A stretch of DNA of 64,000 nucleotides from Bordetella genomosp. 11 (GCF_002261215.1 NZ_NEVS01000002.1:1-64000); one strand, 5' to 3'; positions 45,173 to 55,915 are shown, counted from the first letter of the stretch. Numbers and translations: made by a program. Notes: generated by a model not told the origin, from the letters alone.

Positions 45173-45282
45173 GGGAAATTCCTTGTCGTTGGTGAGTTAT
45201 CGCGTTACGTGCATCTGCCGGAATCCGCTGGCACTGGCGTTTGTTCTGCCGGCTGCGTGGGCGCGGCCGGTCCGGCCGCGGC

Positions 45283-45912
45283 CTACTGCGCCGCGCCGGC
45301 AGGCGTCCCGGGCTGCGCGGTGCGGGACGTGCCCGCGGGCGCGGACCCGGCGGGCGAAGCCTGGGCCGGCGTATTGCCCGACGGACCGGCGGCCGCGGGG
45401 CTGTTGCCGGACGAGGTAACCCCCGCGGGCAGCCCGCCGCCGGCAGGGCCGACAGGCCCCGTGCTGGCCGGAGCCGGATTCTGCGGCGCGGCACCGCCAT
45501 TGCCGGGGGCCTTGGCCTGCGTGGCCTGATCGTTCGCCAGCTGGAAGGGCTGGACGTCCGGCTGCTTGTCGCCCTCCCAGCGGGTGAGCTTGTCGTTCTC
45601 GAAGAAAACGGTGAACTTGCGCTCCTGGCTGGGCCCGTAGCCCGGCTTGAAGTAGTATGGGTAGTCCCAGCGGTCGGCGTGGAGCACGCTGGTCAGCGTG
45701 GGGCTGCCCAGGGCGAAGCGCACCTGTTCGCGCGTCATGCCGGGGCGCAGCAGGGCAACCTGTTCACTGGTGATCCAGTTGCCTTGCTGAACCGGCGCAA
45801 TATACGGAAAACCCCATTTGCCGGAGGAGCATCCCGCGAGAGCGGCAGCGATCGCCGTAGCGGCGATGGCCGCCCTCAGGCAGCGGGATGTGGATCGTAC
45901 GATTCTGGACAC
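45283..45912 (-). CDS. bamE: Outer-membrane assembly lipoprotein BamE (OmlA/SmpA)
   Basis: The ~209-aa lipoprotein has a signal peptide ending ALAGC, then the SmpA/OmlA fold ([43 protein letters not shown]). A ~75-residue Pro/Ala/Gly-rich tail follows, as in related Bordetella proteins. GTG 45912 has a GGGGAA site at good distance and gives a normal signal peptide; ATG 45966 would add 18 residues. It is divergent from fur, sharing a ~170-bp regulatory region. Confidence 0.88.
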   Translation of the reverse strand: MSRIVRSTSRCLRAAIAATAIAAALAGCSSGKWGFPYIAPVQQGNWITSEQVALLRPGMTREQVRFALGSPTLTSVLHADRWDYPYYFKPGYGPSQERKFTVFFENDKLTRWEGDKQPDVQPFQLANDQATQAKAPGNGGAAPQNPAPASTGPVGPAGGGLPAGVTSSGNSPAAAGPSGNTPAQASPAGSAPAGTSRTAQPGTPAGAAQ

Positions 45913-46079
45913 TCGGGGTTCCCCGTAATGGATACTGGCAAAACCGTTATCATAAAGGTTTATCAAGTCATTCCGCGTGGCGTAGGCGACAGGGCGCGAA
46001 AGCGCAGGGGAATCGGGTCGGCGGCTACGCCGCCCAGGTTCCCGCCGGGTCGACGGCGCGGAACTCTCTCTACTGGACC

Positions 46080-46499
46080 ATGACCGATCAAAGCGACCTC
46101 AAGACCATGGGTTTGAAGGCCACCTTTCCGCGCCTGAAGATCCTGGATATTTTCCGCAAAGCGGAGCAGCGCCATCTTAGCGCGGAAGACGTTTACCGCG
46201 CCCTGATCGGCGAAAACGTCGAAATCGGGCTGGCCACGGTCTATCGCGTGCTCACGCAGTTCGAGCAGGCCGGTATCCTGGCGCGCAGCCAGTTCGACAG
46301 CGGCAAGGCCGTTTTCGAACTGAACGATGGGGATCATCACGATCACCTCATCTGCACGAACTGCGGCAAAGTCGTTGAATTCAACGACATCGATATCGAA
46401 AAGCGCCAGCACAAAATCGCCAAGGACAACGGCTTCCTGCTGGAAAGCCATGCGATGGTGCTGTACGGCACGTGCGGCGACTGCGGCAGCCGGCGCTAG
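46080..46499 (+). CDS. fur: Ferric uptake regulator
   Basis: The 139-aa metal-dependent repressor shows the winged HTH ([40 protein letters not shown]), the regulatory-metal HHDH segment ([13 protein letters not shown]) and a second Cys pair ([10 protein letters not shown]). Length and motifs are complete. It lies between divergent bamE and convergent recN, its usual place in this family. Confidence 0.96.
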   Translation: MTDQSDLKTMGLKATFPRLKILDIFRKAEQRHLSAEDVYRALIGENVEIGLATVYRVLTQFEQAGILARSQFDSGKAVFELNDGDHHDHLICTNCGKVVEFNDIDIEKRQHKIAKDNGFLLESHAMVLYGTCGDCGSRR

Positions 46500-46602
46500 C
46501 GTTGAGGGCACCCGGGCCTTGAGGGGCCGGTAGGCGCCCTCGGGGCCCCGCCGGTCGCCCAGGGCGCGCCCCGGGGACGCCCTGAGTCCACCCCGGCCTT
46601 CA
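46500..46602. terminator. GC-rich hairpins between convergent fur and recN
   Basis: Inverted repeats such as gagggc ... gccctc (46504-46541) and the ggcgcgccc region could form stems ending transcription from both sides. No T tract is present, so classification as a terminator is tentative. Confidence 0.35.
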
Positions 46603-48249
46603 TCAGGCGCCGAGCATTTCGCGGGCGTGCTGCCGCGTGGTGGCTGTGATCTTGATCCCGCCCAGCATGCGCGCAATCTCTTCCACGCGAGCATCGGCAT
46701 CGAGCTCCACGATGCGCGAATGCGTGGTGCCCGCCTTCTCCGCCTTGCTTACCTGATAGTGCGCGCCACCACGCGCCGCCACCTGGGGCAGGTGGGTCAC
46801 GCAAAGCACCTGGTGACGTTGGCCGAGTTCTCCCAGCAGGCGGCCGACAACTTCCGCCACGGCGCCGCCCACCCCGCTGTCGACCTCGTCGAAGATCAGC
46901 GTCGGCACGCGCGCGGCACGGCTGGCGATCACGGACAGGGCCAGGGAAATGCGGGAAAGCTCGCCGCCGGACGCCACCTTGGCCAGCGGGCGGGGCGTGG
47001 TGCCGGCGTGGCCGGCTACCAGGAATTCCACCGCGTCGTCGCCCTGCGCCGACGCGGCCGCCGCTTTTTCGACCGATACTTCGAAGCGGCCGCCTTGCAT
47101 GGCCAGCGTCTGCATGGCTTCCGTCACGATCTTGCCGAGCTCCTTGGCCGCTTTGCGGCGGGCGGCCGACAGCTTGCCGGCCGCCTTGGCGTAGTCGGCC
47201 TGCGCCGCTTCGGTCTGCGCACGCAGTGCATCGACGTCGGCCGCCGCGGACATCTCAGCCAATTGGCCGCGCAACGATTCGCGCAGGGCGGGCAGGGTTT
47301 CCGGCTCTGTCTTGAATTTGCGTGCCAGCTCGAAGACCGCGCCCAGTCTTTCCTCGGCCTGCGCCAGCCGGGCGGGATCCAGTTCGACCCGGCTGACATA
47401 GTTGTTCAGGTCCGAGACGGCCTCGGCAATGGCGATGCGGGCGGATTCCAGTTCTTCGCACACGCCCGCCAGGGCAGGGTCGTGGCGGCGCAGTTGTTCC
47501 AGCACATGCACCGCCGAGACCACGCGGTTGTGCGCCGATTCGTCGTCACCGTCCAGCGCCTGCAGGGTGCGCGACGCGCCATCCAGCAGGGACTGCGCAT
47601 GCGCGAGGCGGGTATGTTCGGTCTGCAGGGCTTCCCATTCGCCAGGATGGGGATCGAGCTTGTCCAGTTCGTCGAGCTGCCATTGCAGGCGCTCGCGGTC
47701 CGCCTCCAGCGAGGCGCTGTCGCGTTCCACGCTTTCCAGCTGCCTGGCGAGCTGGCGCCAGCGCTTCCAGGCCTGCGCGACCGTCTGGCGCAGTTCGCCA
47801 TGGCCGCCCTGGGCGTCCAGCAGGTCGCGTTGGGCGTCCGGCCGCATCAGGCTTTGATGCGCATGCTGTCCGTGGATGTCGACCAGGCTGTCGCCCAGTT
47901 CGCGCAACTGCGCCATGGTGGCCGGCACGCCGTTGATGAATGCGCGGCTGCGGCCTTGCGGGTCGACCACGCGGCGCAGGACGAGTTCTTCTTCCGCATC
48001 GATTTCGCGTTCGGCCAGCCACTCGCGCAGATGGGCAGGCGTGTCGAAGACCGCGCTGACATCCGCGCGCGCCGCGCCTTCGCGCAGGACGGATGCATCG
48101 GCGCGCTCGCCGAGGGTAAGCGCCAGCGCGTCGATCAGGATGGACTTGCCGGCGCCGGTTTCGCCGGAAAAGACGGTGAAACCGGCACCGAAATGGATGT
48201 CGGCTTTTTCAACGATGACGAAATCCCGGATATGCAGCGTGCGCAGCAT
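46603..48249 (-). CDS. recN: DNA repair protein RecN
   Basis: The 548-aa SMC-like ATPase acts in double-strand break repair. It has Walker A GETGAGKSILIDALAL, a Q-loop near HGQHAHQSLM, a coiled-coil middle, and the signature and Walker B segments LAKVASGGELSRISLALSV and PTLIFDEVDSGVGG. Complete. It is 7 bp downstream of nadK on the same strand, forming an operon. Confidence 0.95.
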   Translation of the reverse strand: MLRTLHIRDFVIVEKADIHFGAGFTVFSGETGAGKSILIDALALTLGERADASVLREGAARADVSAVFDTPAHLREWLAEREIDAEEELVLRRVVDPQGRSRAFINGVPATMAQLRELGDSLVDIHGQHAHQSLMRPDAQRDLLDAQGGHGELRQTVAQAWKRWRQLARQLESVERDSASLEADRERLQWQLDELDKLDPHPGEWEALQTEHTRLAHAQSLLDGASRTLQALDGDDESAHNRVVSAVHVLEQLRRHDPALAGVCEELESARIAIAEAVSDLNNYVSRVELDPARLAQAEERLGAVFELARKFKTEPETLPALRESLRGQLAEMSAAADVDALRAQTEAAQADYAKAAGKLSAARRKAAKELGKIVTEAMQTLAMQGGRFEVSVEKAAAASAQGDDAVEFLVAGHAGTTPRPLAKVASGGELSRISLALSVIASRAARVPTLIFDEVDSGVGGAVAEVVGRLLGELGQRHQVLCVTHLPQVAARGGAHYQVSKAEKAGTTHSRIVELDADARVEEIARMLGGIKITATTRQHAREMLGA

Positions 48250-48256
48250 GGCGGCG

Positions 48257-49156
48257 TCATTCTCCGCTGTCCGTGGCCTGCGGCATCAGGTTCCAGTGGA
48301 GCTTGCGGCGCAGGGTGGTGAAGAAGCTGTAGCCTTCCGGGTGCAGAAAGCGGATGGTGTGCGGCGCCCGCCGCACGACGATGCGGTCGCCCGGTTGCAG
48401 ATCCGACCAGGTTTGCATGTCGAAATGGCAGGAGGCGCCGTGTTCGACGCGGCCCATGCCGGTCAGCGTCATGGTCAGTTCGCCGTTGTCCGGAATGACG
48501 ATGGGGCGATTCGACAGCGTCTGCGGGGCGACGGGCACGAGCACCATGGCTTGCAGGCCGGGATGCAGGATGGGGCCGTTGGACGAGAGCGCGTAGGCGG
48601 TGGAGCCGGTCGGCGTCGCCACGATCAGGCCGTCCGCCCGCTGGGTATACATGAATACGCCGTCCAGTTCGACGCGGACTTCGATCATGCCCCCGCGGCC
48701 CGCCCGGTTGAGCACCACGTCGTTCACCGCCGAGGCATTGAACATCTGGGTGTCGCCGCGCCAGATGCTGCCTTCCAGCAGCATGCGGTCTTCGGCCTCG
48801 AAATTGCCTTCCAGGACCCGCGCCAGGGCGTTCTTGGCGTCATGCAGGGGGATGTCGGTGATGAAGCCCAGGCGGCCATGGTTGACGCCGATCAGCGGCA
48901 CGCCGTAGGGCGCCAGGTAGCGGGCCGCGCCCAGCATGGTACCGTCGCCGCCCATGACCACGGCCAGGCTGGCGCGCTGGCCGATCTCGTCGATGCCGGC
49001 GACGGGAAATTCCGCCAGTCCTGTATTGTGGGAGGTATCGCGTTCGATAAGCACGCCACGGCCTTCCTCGGTCAACATCTGGGCCAAGGCGCGTAGCGGC
49101 GCATCCAGGCCGGTGTCCTGGTACCTGCCGATGAGGGCGACGGTGGGGAAATGCAT
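48257..49156 (-). CDS. nadK: NAD kinase
   Basis: The 299-aa enzyme phosphorylates NAD to NADP. It shows the GGDGTMLGAAR motif, GVNHGRLGFITDI, the NDVVLNR loop and TPTGSTAYALSSNGPI. ATG 49156 was chosen because homology begins at MHFPTVALIGRY; an upstream ATG (49198) adds a non-conserved stretch. It is divergent from hrcA. Confidence 0.95.
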   Translation of the reverse strand: MHFPTVALIGRYQDTGLDAPLRALAQMLTEEGRGVLIERDTSHNTGLAEFPVAGIDEIGQRASLAVVMGGDGTMLGAARYLAPYGVPLIGVNHGRLGFITDIPLHDAKNALARVLEGNFEAEDRMLLEGSIWRGDTQMFNASAVNDVVLNRAGRGGMIEVRVELDGVFMYTQRADGLIVATPTGSTAYALSSNGPILHPGLQAMVLVPVAPQTLSNRPIVIPDNGELTMTLTGMGRVEHGASCHFDMQTWSDLQPGDRIVVRRAPHTIRFLHPEGYSFFTTLRRKLHWNLMPQATDSGE

Positions 49157-49274
49157 GCTGGAGGCGAGCTTCCGGGGTGGGTTTAGGCTAGGATTCAACG
49201 ATTATATGGGGCCATATTTGCCTTTGCGGGACAAAATTGGCACCGTTGCAAAAAAGATTCCATAAAATAACGAC

Positions 49275-50282
49275 ATGGACGACCGCGCACGCGCACTGCT
49301 CAAGGCGTTGATTGAACGCTATATCGCCGACGGCCAGCCGGTCGGATCGCGCACCCTTTCCAAGGTGTTCGACCTGTCGCCCGCCACGATACGGAATGTG
49401 ATGGCGGATCTGGAAGACTCCGGCCTCATCCATAGCCCGCATACGTCATCGGGACGCATCCCCACGCCGCGCGGCTACCGCCTGTTCGTCGATTCCCTGC
49501 TCGCGGTGCGCAGCTACGACATCCAGCCGGAACATATCCGCGAAAGCCTGCCGGCGGCCGAACCCGCGCGCGCCGTCAACGCGGCGGCGGCGCTGCTGTC
49601 CAACCTGACGCAGTTCGCGGGCGTGGTGCTGACGCCCAAGCGGGCCCAGGTGTTCCGGCAAATCGAATTCATCCGGCTCTCCGACAAGCGCGTCCTGCTG
49701 ATCATCGTTACCCCCGACGGCGACGTGCAGAACCGTATCCTGTTCGTGCAACGCGACTATGCCGAACACGAACTGCTGGAGGCCGCGAACTTCTTCAACG
49801 TCCATTTCGCCGGCAAGTCCTTCGACGCAGTGCGGCGCACCCTGGCTACCGAGCTTGCGCAACTGCGCGACGATATTTCGCGCCTGATGCAGGCGGCGGT
49901 AGAGGCCGGCACCGAGGCCATCGAGGATGGCGACGCGGTGGTGATCTCGGGCGAACGCAAGCTCCTCGACGTGACGGACATTACCTCGGACATGGACCGG
50001 CTGCGCAAGATGTTCGCGCTTTTCGAGAAAAAAACCGACCTGCTGCAGCTGCTGGATGTCTCCAGCCGCGCGCAGGGTGTGCAGATCTATATCGGCGGCG
50101 ATTCGCAACTGGTGCCGCTGGAGGAAGTCTCCGTCATCACGGCGCCCTATGGCGTCGACGGCAAGGTGGTCGGCACGCTGGGCGTGATCGGCCCTACCCG
50201 TATGTCCTATGAGCGCGTTATTCCCATCGTCGATATTACGGCGCGCCTGCTGTCCAACGCCCTGAGTCATAACCACAAATAA
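49275..50282 (+). CDS. hrcA: Heat-inducible transcription repressor HrcA
   Basis: The 335-aa repressor controls heat-shock genes through CIRCE operators. The N-terminal winged helix ([31 protein letters not shown]) and [21 protein letters not shown] segment are typical. It stands upstream of hemH, grpE and dnaK. No CIRCE sequence was found in the window, so its target (usually groESL here) is elsewhere. Confidence 0.95.
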   Translation: MDDRARALLKALIERYIADGQPVGSRTLSKVFDLSPATIRNVMADLEDSGLIHSPHTSSGRIPTPRGYRLFVDSLLAVRSYDIQPEHIRESLPAAEPARAVNAAAALLSNLTQFAGVVLTPKRAQVFRQIEFIRLSDKRVLLIIVTPDGDVQNRILFVQRDYAEHELLEAANFFNVHFAGKSFDAVRRTLATELAQLRDDISRLMQAAVEAGTEAIEDGDAVVISGERKLLDVTDITSDMDRLRKMFALFEKKTDLLQLLDVSSRAQGVQIYIGGDSQLVPLEEVSVITAPYGVDGKVVGTLGVIGPTRMSYERVIPIVDITARLLSNALSHNHK

Positions 50283-50327
50283 ACCGGCGGTCCCTGCGGG
50301 GGACGGCATGGCTGGCGAGGTATCCGC

Positions 50328-51410
50328 GTGTTCCTGCGTGCGTTCAAGTATCTTTGGCCCGAGCGTTTCCTGCCGGAACCCGAGCAGGCCGATCCGTTTT
50401 CAGAGCAGGCCCACGCCGGGCCCGGCAAGACCGGCGTGCTGCTGATCAATCTGGGCACGCCGGACGCGCCCACGGCCAAGGATATCCGGCGCTACCTGGG
50501 CGAATTCCTGGCCGATCCGCGCGTGATCGAAATCCCGCGCTACCTGTGGTGGCCCATCCTGCATGGCCTGATCCTGACCTTGCGCCCGAAGAAACTGGTG
50601 CCGCGCTATCGTGGCATCTGGATGGACGGCGGCTCGCCCTTGATGGTCTACAGCAGCCGGCAGGCCGAAGGGCTGGGGCGGCAGCTGGCGGGGCGGGGTA
50701 TCCAGGCGGAAGTGGCGCTGGGCATGCGCTACGGGTCGCCATCGGTGGCCGACGCGATCGACGATCTGCGCCGGCGCGGCTGCGAGCGCATCCTGGTCGT
50801 GCCCATGTACCCCCAATACGCCGCCAGCACCACGGCGACCGCCGTGGACGCGGTGACCCGGCATGCGGGCCGCCTGCGCGATCAGCCGGAGCTGCGCTTC
50901 GTCAAGCGTTTCCACGATGATCCCGGATACCTGCAGGCGGTGGTGGGACGCATCGAGGACTACTGGCGCGAGCATGGCCGGCCGCAGAAGCTCGTCATGA
51001 GCTTTCACGGCCTGCCGCGCTACTCGGTGGAGCTGGGCGACCCTTACTATCAGGATTGCCTGCGTACCGGCCGCCTGCTGCGCGAACGCCTGGGGATGAT
51101 GCCGGAACAGGCGCTGGTCACCTTCCAAAGCCGCTTCGGCTCGGCCCGCTGGCTGGAGCCCTACACCGCGCCCACCTTGATCGGTCTGGCCCAGGATGGC
51201 GTGACGGAGGTCGACGTGGTCTGCCCCGGCTTCCTGGCGGACTGCCTGGAAACCCTCGAAGAGATCCAGGTCGAGGCCCGCGATGCCTTTCTGGCCGCTG
51301 GCGGCAAGCGCTTGCGGTATATCCCGGCCGTCAACGACGACGAGGCGTGGATCCGCGCCCTGACCGACCTGGTGCAGCGCAACCTGCAGGGCTGGCCCAG
51401 CACGGTTTAA
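50328..51410 (+). CDS. hemH: Ferrochelatase
   Basis: The 360-aa enzyme inserts iron into protoporphyrin IX, the last step of haem synthesis. It shows GVLLINLGTPDAPTAKDIRRYL, PMYPQYAASTT, the active-site MSFHGLPRYS (His) and CPGFLADCLETLEEI with its glutamate. The start at 50328 is a GTG preceded by GGCGAGG. It sits 45 bp after hrcA. Confidence 0.94.
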   Translation: MFLRAFKYLWPERFLPEPEQADPFSEQAHAGPGKTGVLLINLGTPDAPTAKDIRRYLGEFLADPRVIEIPRYLWWPILHGLILTLRPKKLVPRYRGIWMDGGSPLMVYSSRQAEGLGRQLAGRGIQAEVALGMRYGSPSVADAIDDLRRRGCERILVVPMYPQYAASTTATAVDAVTRHAGRLRDQPELRFVKRFHDDPGYLQAVVGRIEDYWREHGRPQKLVMSFHGLPRYSVELGDPYYQDCLRTGRLLRERLGMMPEQALVTFQSRFGSARWLEPYTAPTLIGLAQDGVTEVDVVCPGFLADCLETLEEIQVEARDAFLAAGGKRLRYIPAVNDDEAWIRALTDLVQRNLQGWPSTV

Positions 51411-51466
51411 AAAAACGAATAATTTCAAATATTTGGGCGCCAGGCGGGCGTTTCCCATTAACCCGC

Positions 51467-51492
51467 CTTGAAATGGGGGCATCGGCCCCCAT
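51467..51492 (+). promoter_or_regulatory. Sigma-32 heat-shock promoter of grpE
   Basis: CTTGAAA (51467-51473), 13 bp, then CCCCAT (51487-51492): a match to the sigma-32 consensus, 42 bp before the grpE start. Confidence 0.85.
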
Positions 51493-51533
51493 AGTGGATG
51501 GCAAACGTTATTTGTCACCCGGAGGATGTATCC

Positions 51534-52100
51534 ATGACGGCACAGAACGAGCCTGCCGAGAAAAGGCCCGACCACGAGTCGCCGGCGGCGGACGGAACGC
51601 CCGCGAACGGCGCGGATGAGCAGCAGGATTTGCTGTCGGCCCTGCGCGCTGAATTGGAAGCGGCCCAGGCCAAGGCCGCCGAGCACTACGACCAGTTGCT
51701 GCGCATACGCGCCGACGCGGAGAACATCCGCCGCCGCGCGCAGGAGGATGTCTCCAAGGCGCACAAGTTCGGCATCGAGTCGTTCGCCGAAAGCCTGGTG
51801 CCCGTGAAGGACAGCCTCGAGGCGGCGCTGGCGCAGCAGGACCAGACCGCCCAGCTCCTGCGTGAAGGTGTGGAAGCCACGCTCAAGCAACTGGTCTCCG
51901 CCTTCGAACGCAACCGGCTGATGGAGATCGCCCCCGCGGCCGGCGACAAGTTCGACCCGCATCAGCACCAGGCCATCTCGTCGGTGCCGTCCGATCAGCC
52001 CGCCAATACCGTGGTCCAGACCCTGCAGAAGGGTTATCTGATCGTCGACCGCGTGCTGCGGCCGGCCCTGGTCGTGGTGTCGGCGGGACAGCAGGCCTGA
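51534..52100 (+). CDS. grpE: Nucleotide exchange factor GrpE
   Basis: The 188-aa co-chaperone releases ADP from DnaK. It has a disordered acidic start, a long coiled coil ([32 protein letters not shown] is its core; quoted in two overlapping parts by position 40-72) and the C-terminal beta wing ([23 protein letters not shown]). ATG 51534 follows GGAGG at 51521-51525. It is driven by the sigma-32 promoter at 51467. Confidence 0.95.
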   Translation: MTAQNEPAEKRPDHESPAADGTPANGADEQQDLLSALRAELEAAQAKAAEHYDQLLRIRADAENIRRRAQEDVSKAHKFGIESFAESLVPVKDSLEAALAQQDQTAQLLREGVEATLKQLVSAFERNRLMEIAPAAGDKFDPHQHQAISSVPSDQPANTVVQTLQKGYLIVDRVLRPALVVVSAGQQA

Positions 52101-52111
52101 CGGAGCGCGTC

Positions 52112-52498
52112 GTGACCGCCGCCCAGGCTTTCGATCCCGGTCAGGTGTTCCAGGTCTTCGCCATGCGCCCCGTCGACAGCGACGGATTCGACCGGGAGGT
52201 CGTCCAGGCGCCGGGCGACGACCTGCGCTGCGTATTCCTGTGGGGCACCGATTGCTACAACTGCAATCGCTTCAAGCAGGCTGCCCTGCTGCACAAGGAT
52301 GCGTTGCTGGGTCTGGGGCTGACCTGGTTCCAGGCGGACGTTTATGCCGACGTGGCGCTGGGCCGGCGGTTTTCGCTGCATGGCGTCCCCACTTTTGTGA
52401 TGTACCGGTCCGGCAAGCGGTTGGGCCGGATCACCGGGTGGCCGGGCTTGCCGGAGTTTTCCGCGGCCGTTGGGCGGCTGCAAGCGGAAAAGCGGTGA
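52112..52498 (+). CDS. Thioredoxin-fold family protein
   Basis: The 128-aa protein has a thioredoxin-like fold with a redox CxxC in FLWGTDCYNCNRFKQAAL and the cis-proline segment LHGVPTFVMYRSGKRLGRI. No signal peptide, so cytoplasmic. GTG 52112 starts 11 bp after grpE, so the two share the heat-shock transcript. Its usual position between grpE and dnaK in Bordetella suggests a chaperone-linked redox role, not proven. Confidence 0.88.
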   Translation: MTAAQAFDPGQVFQVFAMRPVDSDGFDREVVQAPGDDLRCVFLWGTDCYNCNRFKQAALLHKDALLGLGLTWFQADVYADVALGRRFSLHGVPTFVMYRSGKRLGRITGWPGLPEFSAAVGRLQAEKR

Positions 52499-52505
52499 TT
52501 TCACG

Positions 52506-52531
52506 CTTGAAAACCCTGGCGGCAGCCCCAC
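52506..52531 (+). promoter_or_regulatory. Sigma-32 heat-shock promoter of dnaK
   Basis: CTTGAAA (52506-52512), 13 bp, then CCCCAC (52526-52531) followed by TTAT: the same geometry as the grpE promoter. The -35 starts 7 bp after the stop of the thioredoxin gene. Confidence 0.85.
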
Positions 52532-52591
52532 TTATTCGCTAACCGAGTTTTTTACCAATCCTAGAACCGACCTAATTCAAGGTAATCCATC

Positions 52592-54517
52592 ATGAGCAAG
52601 ATCATCGGCATCGACCTGGGTACGACCAACAGCTGCGTAGCTGTGATGGACGGTGGCCAGGTCCGCATCATCGAAAACGCCGAAGGTGCCCGCACGACGC
52701 CTTCCATCATCGCGTACATGGACGACGGCGAGACCCTGGTGGGCGCGCCTGCCAAGCGCCAGGCCGTGACCAACCCCAGGAACACCCTGTACGCCGTCAA
52801 GCGCCTGATCGGCCGCAAGTTCGACGAAAAGGAAGTCCAGAAGGACATCAACCTGATGCCCTACAAGATTTCCAAGGCCGACAACGGCGATGCCTGGGTC
52901 GAAGCGCATGGCAAGAAGCTGGCGCCTCCGCAGGTATCGGCCGAAGTGCTGCGCAAAATGAAAAAGACCGCCGAGGACTACCTGGGCGAGGAAGTCACCG
53001 AAGCCGTGATCACGGTGCCGGCGTACTTCAACGACAGCCAACGCCAGGCGACCAAGGACGCCGGCCGCATTGCCGGTCTGGAAGTCAAGCGCATCATCAA
53101 CGAACCGACCGCGGCCGCGCTGGCCTTCGGTCTGGACAAGGCCGAAAAGGGCGACCGCAAGATCGCGGTGTATGACCTGGGCGGCGGCACGTTCGATATC
53201 TCCATCATCGAGATCGCCGACGTCGACGGTGAAAAGCAGTTCGAGGTGCTGTCCACCAACGGCGATACCTTCCTGGGTGGCGAGGACTTCGACCAGCGCA
53301 TCATCGACTACATCATCGGCGAGTTCAAGAAAGAGCAGGGCGTCGATCTGTCGAAAGACGTGCTGGCGCTGCAACGCCTGAAGGAAGCGGCCGAAAAGGC
53401 CAAGATCGAGCTGTCCTCCAGCCAGCAGACCGAAATCAACCTGCCGTACATCACGGCCGATGCTTCCGGTCCCAAGCACCTGAACCTGAAGATCACGCGC
53501 GCCAAGCTGGAAGCGCTGGTCGAAGACCTGATCGAGCGCACCATCGAACCGTGCCGCGTCGCGATCAAGGATGCCGGCGTCAAGGTGTCGGAAATCCACG
53601 ACGTGATCCTGGTCGGCGGCATGACGCGCATGCCCAAGGTGCAGGAGAAGGTCAAGGAATTCTTCGGCCGCGAGCCGCGCAAGGACGTGAATCCGGACGA
53701 AGCCGTGGCCGCGGGCGCCGCGATCCAGGGCTCCGTGCTGTCGGGTGACCGCAAGGACGTGCTGCTGCTGGACGTGACCCCGCTGTCCCTGGGTATCGAA
53801 ACCCTGGGCGGTGTGATGACCAAGATGATCCAGAAGAACACGACCATCCCCACCCGGTTCTCGCAGACGTTCTCCACGGCCGATGACAATCAGCCGGCGG
53901 TGACCATCAAGGTCTTCCAGGGCGAACGCGAGATCGCCGCGGGCAACAAGGCGCTGGGCGAGTTCAACCTGGAAGGCATTCCGCCGTCGCCGCGCGGCGT
54001 GCCGCAGATCGAAGTAACGTTCGATATCGACGCCAACGGTATCCTGCACGTGTCCGCCAAGGACAAGGGCACGGGCAAGGAAAACAAGATCACCATCAAG
54101 GCGAACTCGGGTCTGTCGGAAGAAGAGATCCAGCGCATGGTGAAGGATGCCGAAGCCAACGCCGACGAGGATCATCGCCTGGCCGAGCTGGCGCAGACGC
54201 GCAACCAGGCGGACGCGCTGGTGCATGCCACCCGCAAGTCGCTGACCGAGTATGGCGATAAGCTCGAGGCTGCCGAAAAGGAAAGCATCGAGGCCGCGAT
54301 CAAGGACCTGGAAGCCACCCTGAAGGATGGCGACAAGGCGACGATCGATGCCAAGGTGCAGGCGCTGTCCACGGCGTCGCAGAAGCTGGGCGAGAAAATG
54401 TACGCCGACATGCAGGCGCAGCAGGCCGCGCAGCAGCAAACGGCGGCGGACAATGCCAAGCCGGCGGACGACAATGTGGTCGATGCCGACTTCAAGGAAG
54501 TGAAGCGCGACCAGTGA
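52592..54517 (+). CDS. dnaK: Chaperone DnaK (Hsp70)
   Basis: The 641-aa Hsp70 has the ATPase domain ([45 protein letters not shown]), linker [19 protein letters not shown], the substrate-binding domain and a C-terminal lid ending in [15 protein letters not shown]. An AAGG lies 9 bp before the ATG. Transcribed from its own sigma-32 promoter; followed by a stem-loop and dnaJ. Confidence 0.98.
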   Translation: MSKIIGIDLGTTNSCVAVMDGGQVRIIENAEGARTTPSIIAYMDDGETLVGAPAKRQAVTNPRNTLYAVKRLIGRKFDEKEVQKDINLMPYKISKADNGDAWVEAHGKKLAPPQVSAEVLRKMKKTAEDYLGEEVTEAVITVPAYFNDSQRQATKDAGRIAGLEVKRIINEPTAAALAFGLDKAEKGDRKIAVYDLGGGTFDISIIEIADVDGEKQFEVLSTNGDTFLGGEDFDQRIIDYIIGEFKKEQGVDLSKDVLALQRLKEAAEKAKIELSSSQQTEINLPYITADASGPKHLNLKITRAKLEALVEDLIERTIEPCRVAIKDAGVKVSEIHDVILVGGMTRMPKVQEKVKEFFGREPRKDVNPDEAVAAGAAIQGSVLSGDRKDVLLLDVTPLSLGIETLGGVMTKMIQKNTTIPTRFSQTFSTADDNQPAVTIKVFQGEREIAAGNKALGEFNLEGIPPSPRGVPQIEVTFDIDANGILHVSAKDKGTGKENKITIKANSGLSEEEIQRMVKDAEANADEDHRLAELAQTRNQADALVHATRKSLTEYGDKLEAAEKESIEAAIKDLEATLKDGDKATIDAKVQALSTASQKLGEKMYADMQAQQAAQQQTAADNAKPADDNVVDADFKEVKRDQ

Positions 54518-54546
54518 TGAACCGCCGCGCGGTATGACGGTGAACA

Positions 54547-54579
54547 CGCCCGGGCCCGGATGATTTCCGTGCCCGGGCG
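54547..54579 (+). other. Intercistronic stem-loop between dnaK and dnaJ
   Basis: A very stable hairpin (cgcccgggc at 54547-54555 pairing with gcccgggcg at 54571-54579, plus four inner pairs) without a T tract. It may partly terminate or protect the dnaK 3' end, lowering dnaJ relative to dnaK. Confidence 0.5.
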
Positions 54580-54669
54580 CGGTCGTATGTAAACAGGGTT
54601 TTGGTCGGCGCGGGCACGTCCCGGCGTATGCGGCGGCGCCCTCGCAAGAAGAAAAGCCTCTGGAAGATC

Positions 54670-55794
54670 ATGGCAAAACGTGACTATTACGAAATCCTGG
54701 GTGTTGCCAAAAACGCCTCGGACGATGACATCAAGAAGGCATATCGCAAGCTGGCGATGAAATACCATCCGGACCGCAATCCGGATAACAAGGATGCCGA
54801 GGAAAAGTTCAAGGAGGCCAAGGAGGCCTACGAGGTCCTGACCGACGAGCAGAAGCGCGCCGCGTACGACCGGTACGGCCACGCGGGCGTCGATCCCAAC
54901 GCCGCCGGCGGTATGGGGGCGGGCATGGGCGGCGGCTTCGCCGATGCCTTCGGGGATATCTTCGGCGAGATCTTCGGCGGCGCGGCGCGCCGTGGCGGCG
55001 GTCCGCAGGTGTATCGGGGCGCCGACCTGAAGTACGCGCTGGAGATCACCCTGGAACAGGCGGCCAACGGCTTCGATACCGAAATCCGCGTGCCCAGCTG
55101 GGAAAACTGCGAGGTCTGCCACGGCTCCGGCGCCAAGCCCGGCACCACGCCCAAGACCTGCCGCACCTGCGGCGGTTCGGGGGCGGTACGCATGCAGCAG
55201 GGCTTTTTCAGCGTCCAGCAAACCTGCCCGACCTGCCATGGCAGCGGCAAGGAAATCACCGATCCCTGCGCCAACTGCGATGGGGTGGGCCGTATCCGCC
55301 GCAACAAGACGCTGCAGGTGAAGATACCTGCCGGCATCGACGACGGCATGCGGATCCGCTCGGCCGGCAACGGCGAGCCGGGATTGAACGGCGGTCCGCC
55401 GGGCGATCTTTATGTGGAAATCCACATCAAGCCGCACAAGATCTTCCAGCGCGACAACGACGACCTGCACTGCGAGCTGACGATCCCGTTCACCACGGCG
55501 GCGCTGGGCGGCGACCTGCAGGTGCCCACGCTGGGGGGCAAGGCAGAAATCACCATTCCGGAAGGCACCCAGTCGGGCAAGACCTTCCGCCTGCGCGGCA
55601 AGGGGATACGCGGCGTGCGGGGCAGCTATCCGGGGGACCTTTACTGCCACGTGGTGGTAGAGACGCCGGTACGCCTGAGCGAAGAGCAGAAGAGCATCCT
55701 GCGGCAGTTCGAGGCCTCGCTGAACGACGGCGGCGACAGGCATTCGCCGCAAAGCAAATCCTGGACGGATCGCGTGAAGGAATTCTTCAGCTGA
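54670..55794 (+). CDS. dnaJ: Chaperone DnaJ (Hsp40)
   Basis: The 374-aa co-chaperone has a J domain with HPD ([10 protein letters not shown]), a Gly/Phe region, and the zinc-finger repeats [24 protein letters not shown] and CANCDGVG. The C-terminal substrate-binding part is complete. ATG 54670 ([12 protein letters not shown]) is the standard start. It is expressed from the dnaK transcript, 152 bp downstream. Confidence 0.97.
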   Translation: MAKRDYYEILGVAKNASDDDIKKAYRKLAMKYHPDRNPDNKDAEEKFKEAKEAYEVLTDEQKRAAYDRYGHAGVDPNAAGGMGAGMGGGFADAFGDIFGEIFGGAARRGGGPQVYRGADLKYALEITLEQAANGFDTEIRVPSWENCEVCHGSGAKPGTTPKTCRTCGGSGAVRMQQGFFSVQQTCPTCHGSGKEITDPCANCDGVGRIRRNKTLQVKIPAGIDDGMRIRSAGNGEPGLNGGPPGDLYVEIHIKPHKIFQRDNDDLHCELTIPFTTAALGGDLQVPTLGGKAEITIPEGTQSGKTFRLRGKGIRGVRGSYPGDLYCHVVVETPVRLSEEQKSILRQFEASLNDGGDRHSPQSKSWTDRVKEFFS

Positions 55795-55842
55795 TCATTC
55801 GCGGTTGCGCCGGTTGCCGGCGCGCCGGGGGCGCAAGCCTGT

Positions 55843-55881
55843 AAAAAAAGCCCGGGTTCCTTCACAGGAACCTGGGCTTTT
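55843..55881 (+). terminator. Strong bidirectional terminator after dnaJ
   Basis: A 15-bp stem (aaaagcccgggttcc with ggaacctgggctttt, one G-T mismatch) around a TTCACA loop, with A and T tracts on the two sides. It separates dnaJ from the convergent Bug-protein gene. Confidence 0.88.
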
Positions 55882-55915
55882 GATTTATGGCGGGGCGGTG
55901 TGACCCGGACCTGCT

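Noticed and set aside
46627..48321. A long plus-strand frame across recN
   Set aside because: Antisense of RecN, with Gly/Arg/Gln-rich translation lacking any domain.
49199..52591. CIRCE operator (HrcA site) near hrcA, grpE or dnaK
   Set aside because: No TTAGCACTC...GAGTGCTAA-like repeat was found; sigma-32 promoters explain the regulation.
52577..54547. A 656-codon frame on the minus strand across dnaK
   Set aside because: It is the antisense shadow of a highly biased, conserved dnaK gene and matches no family.
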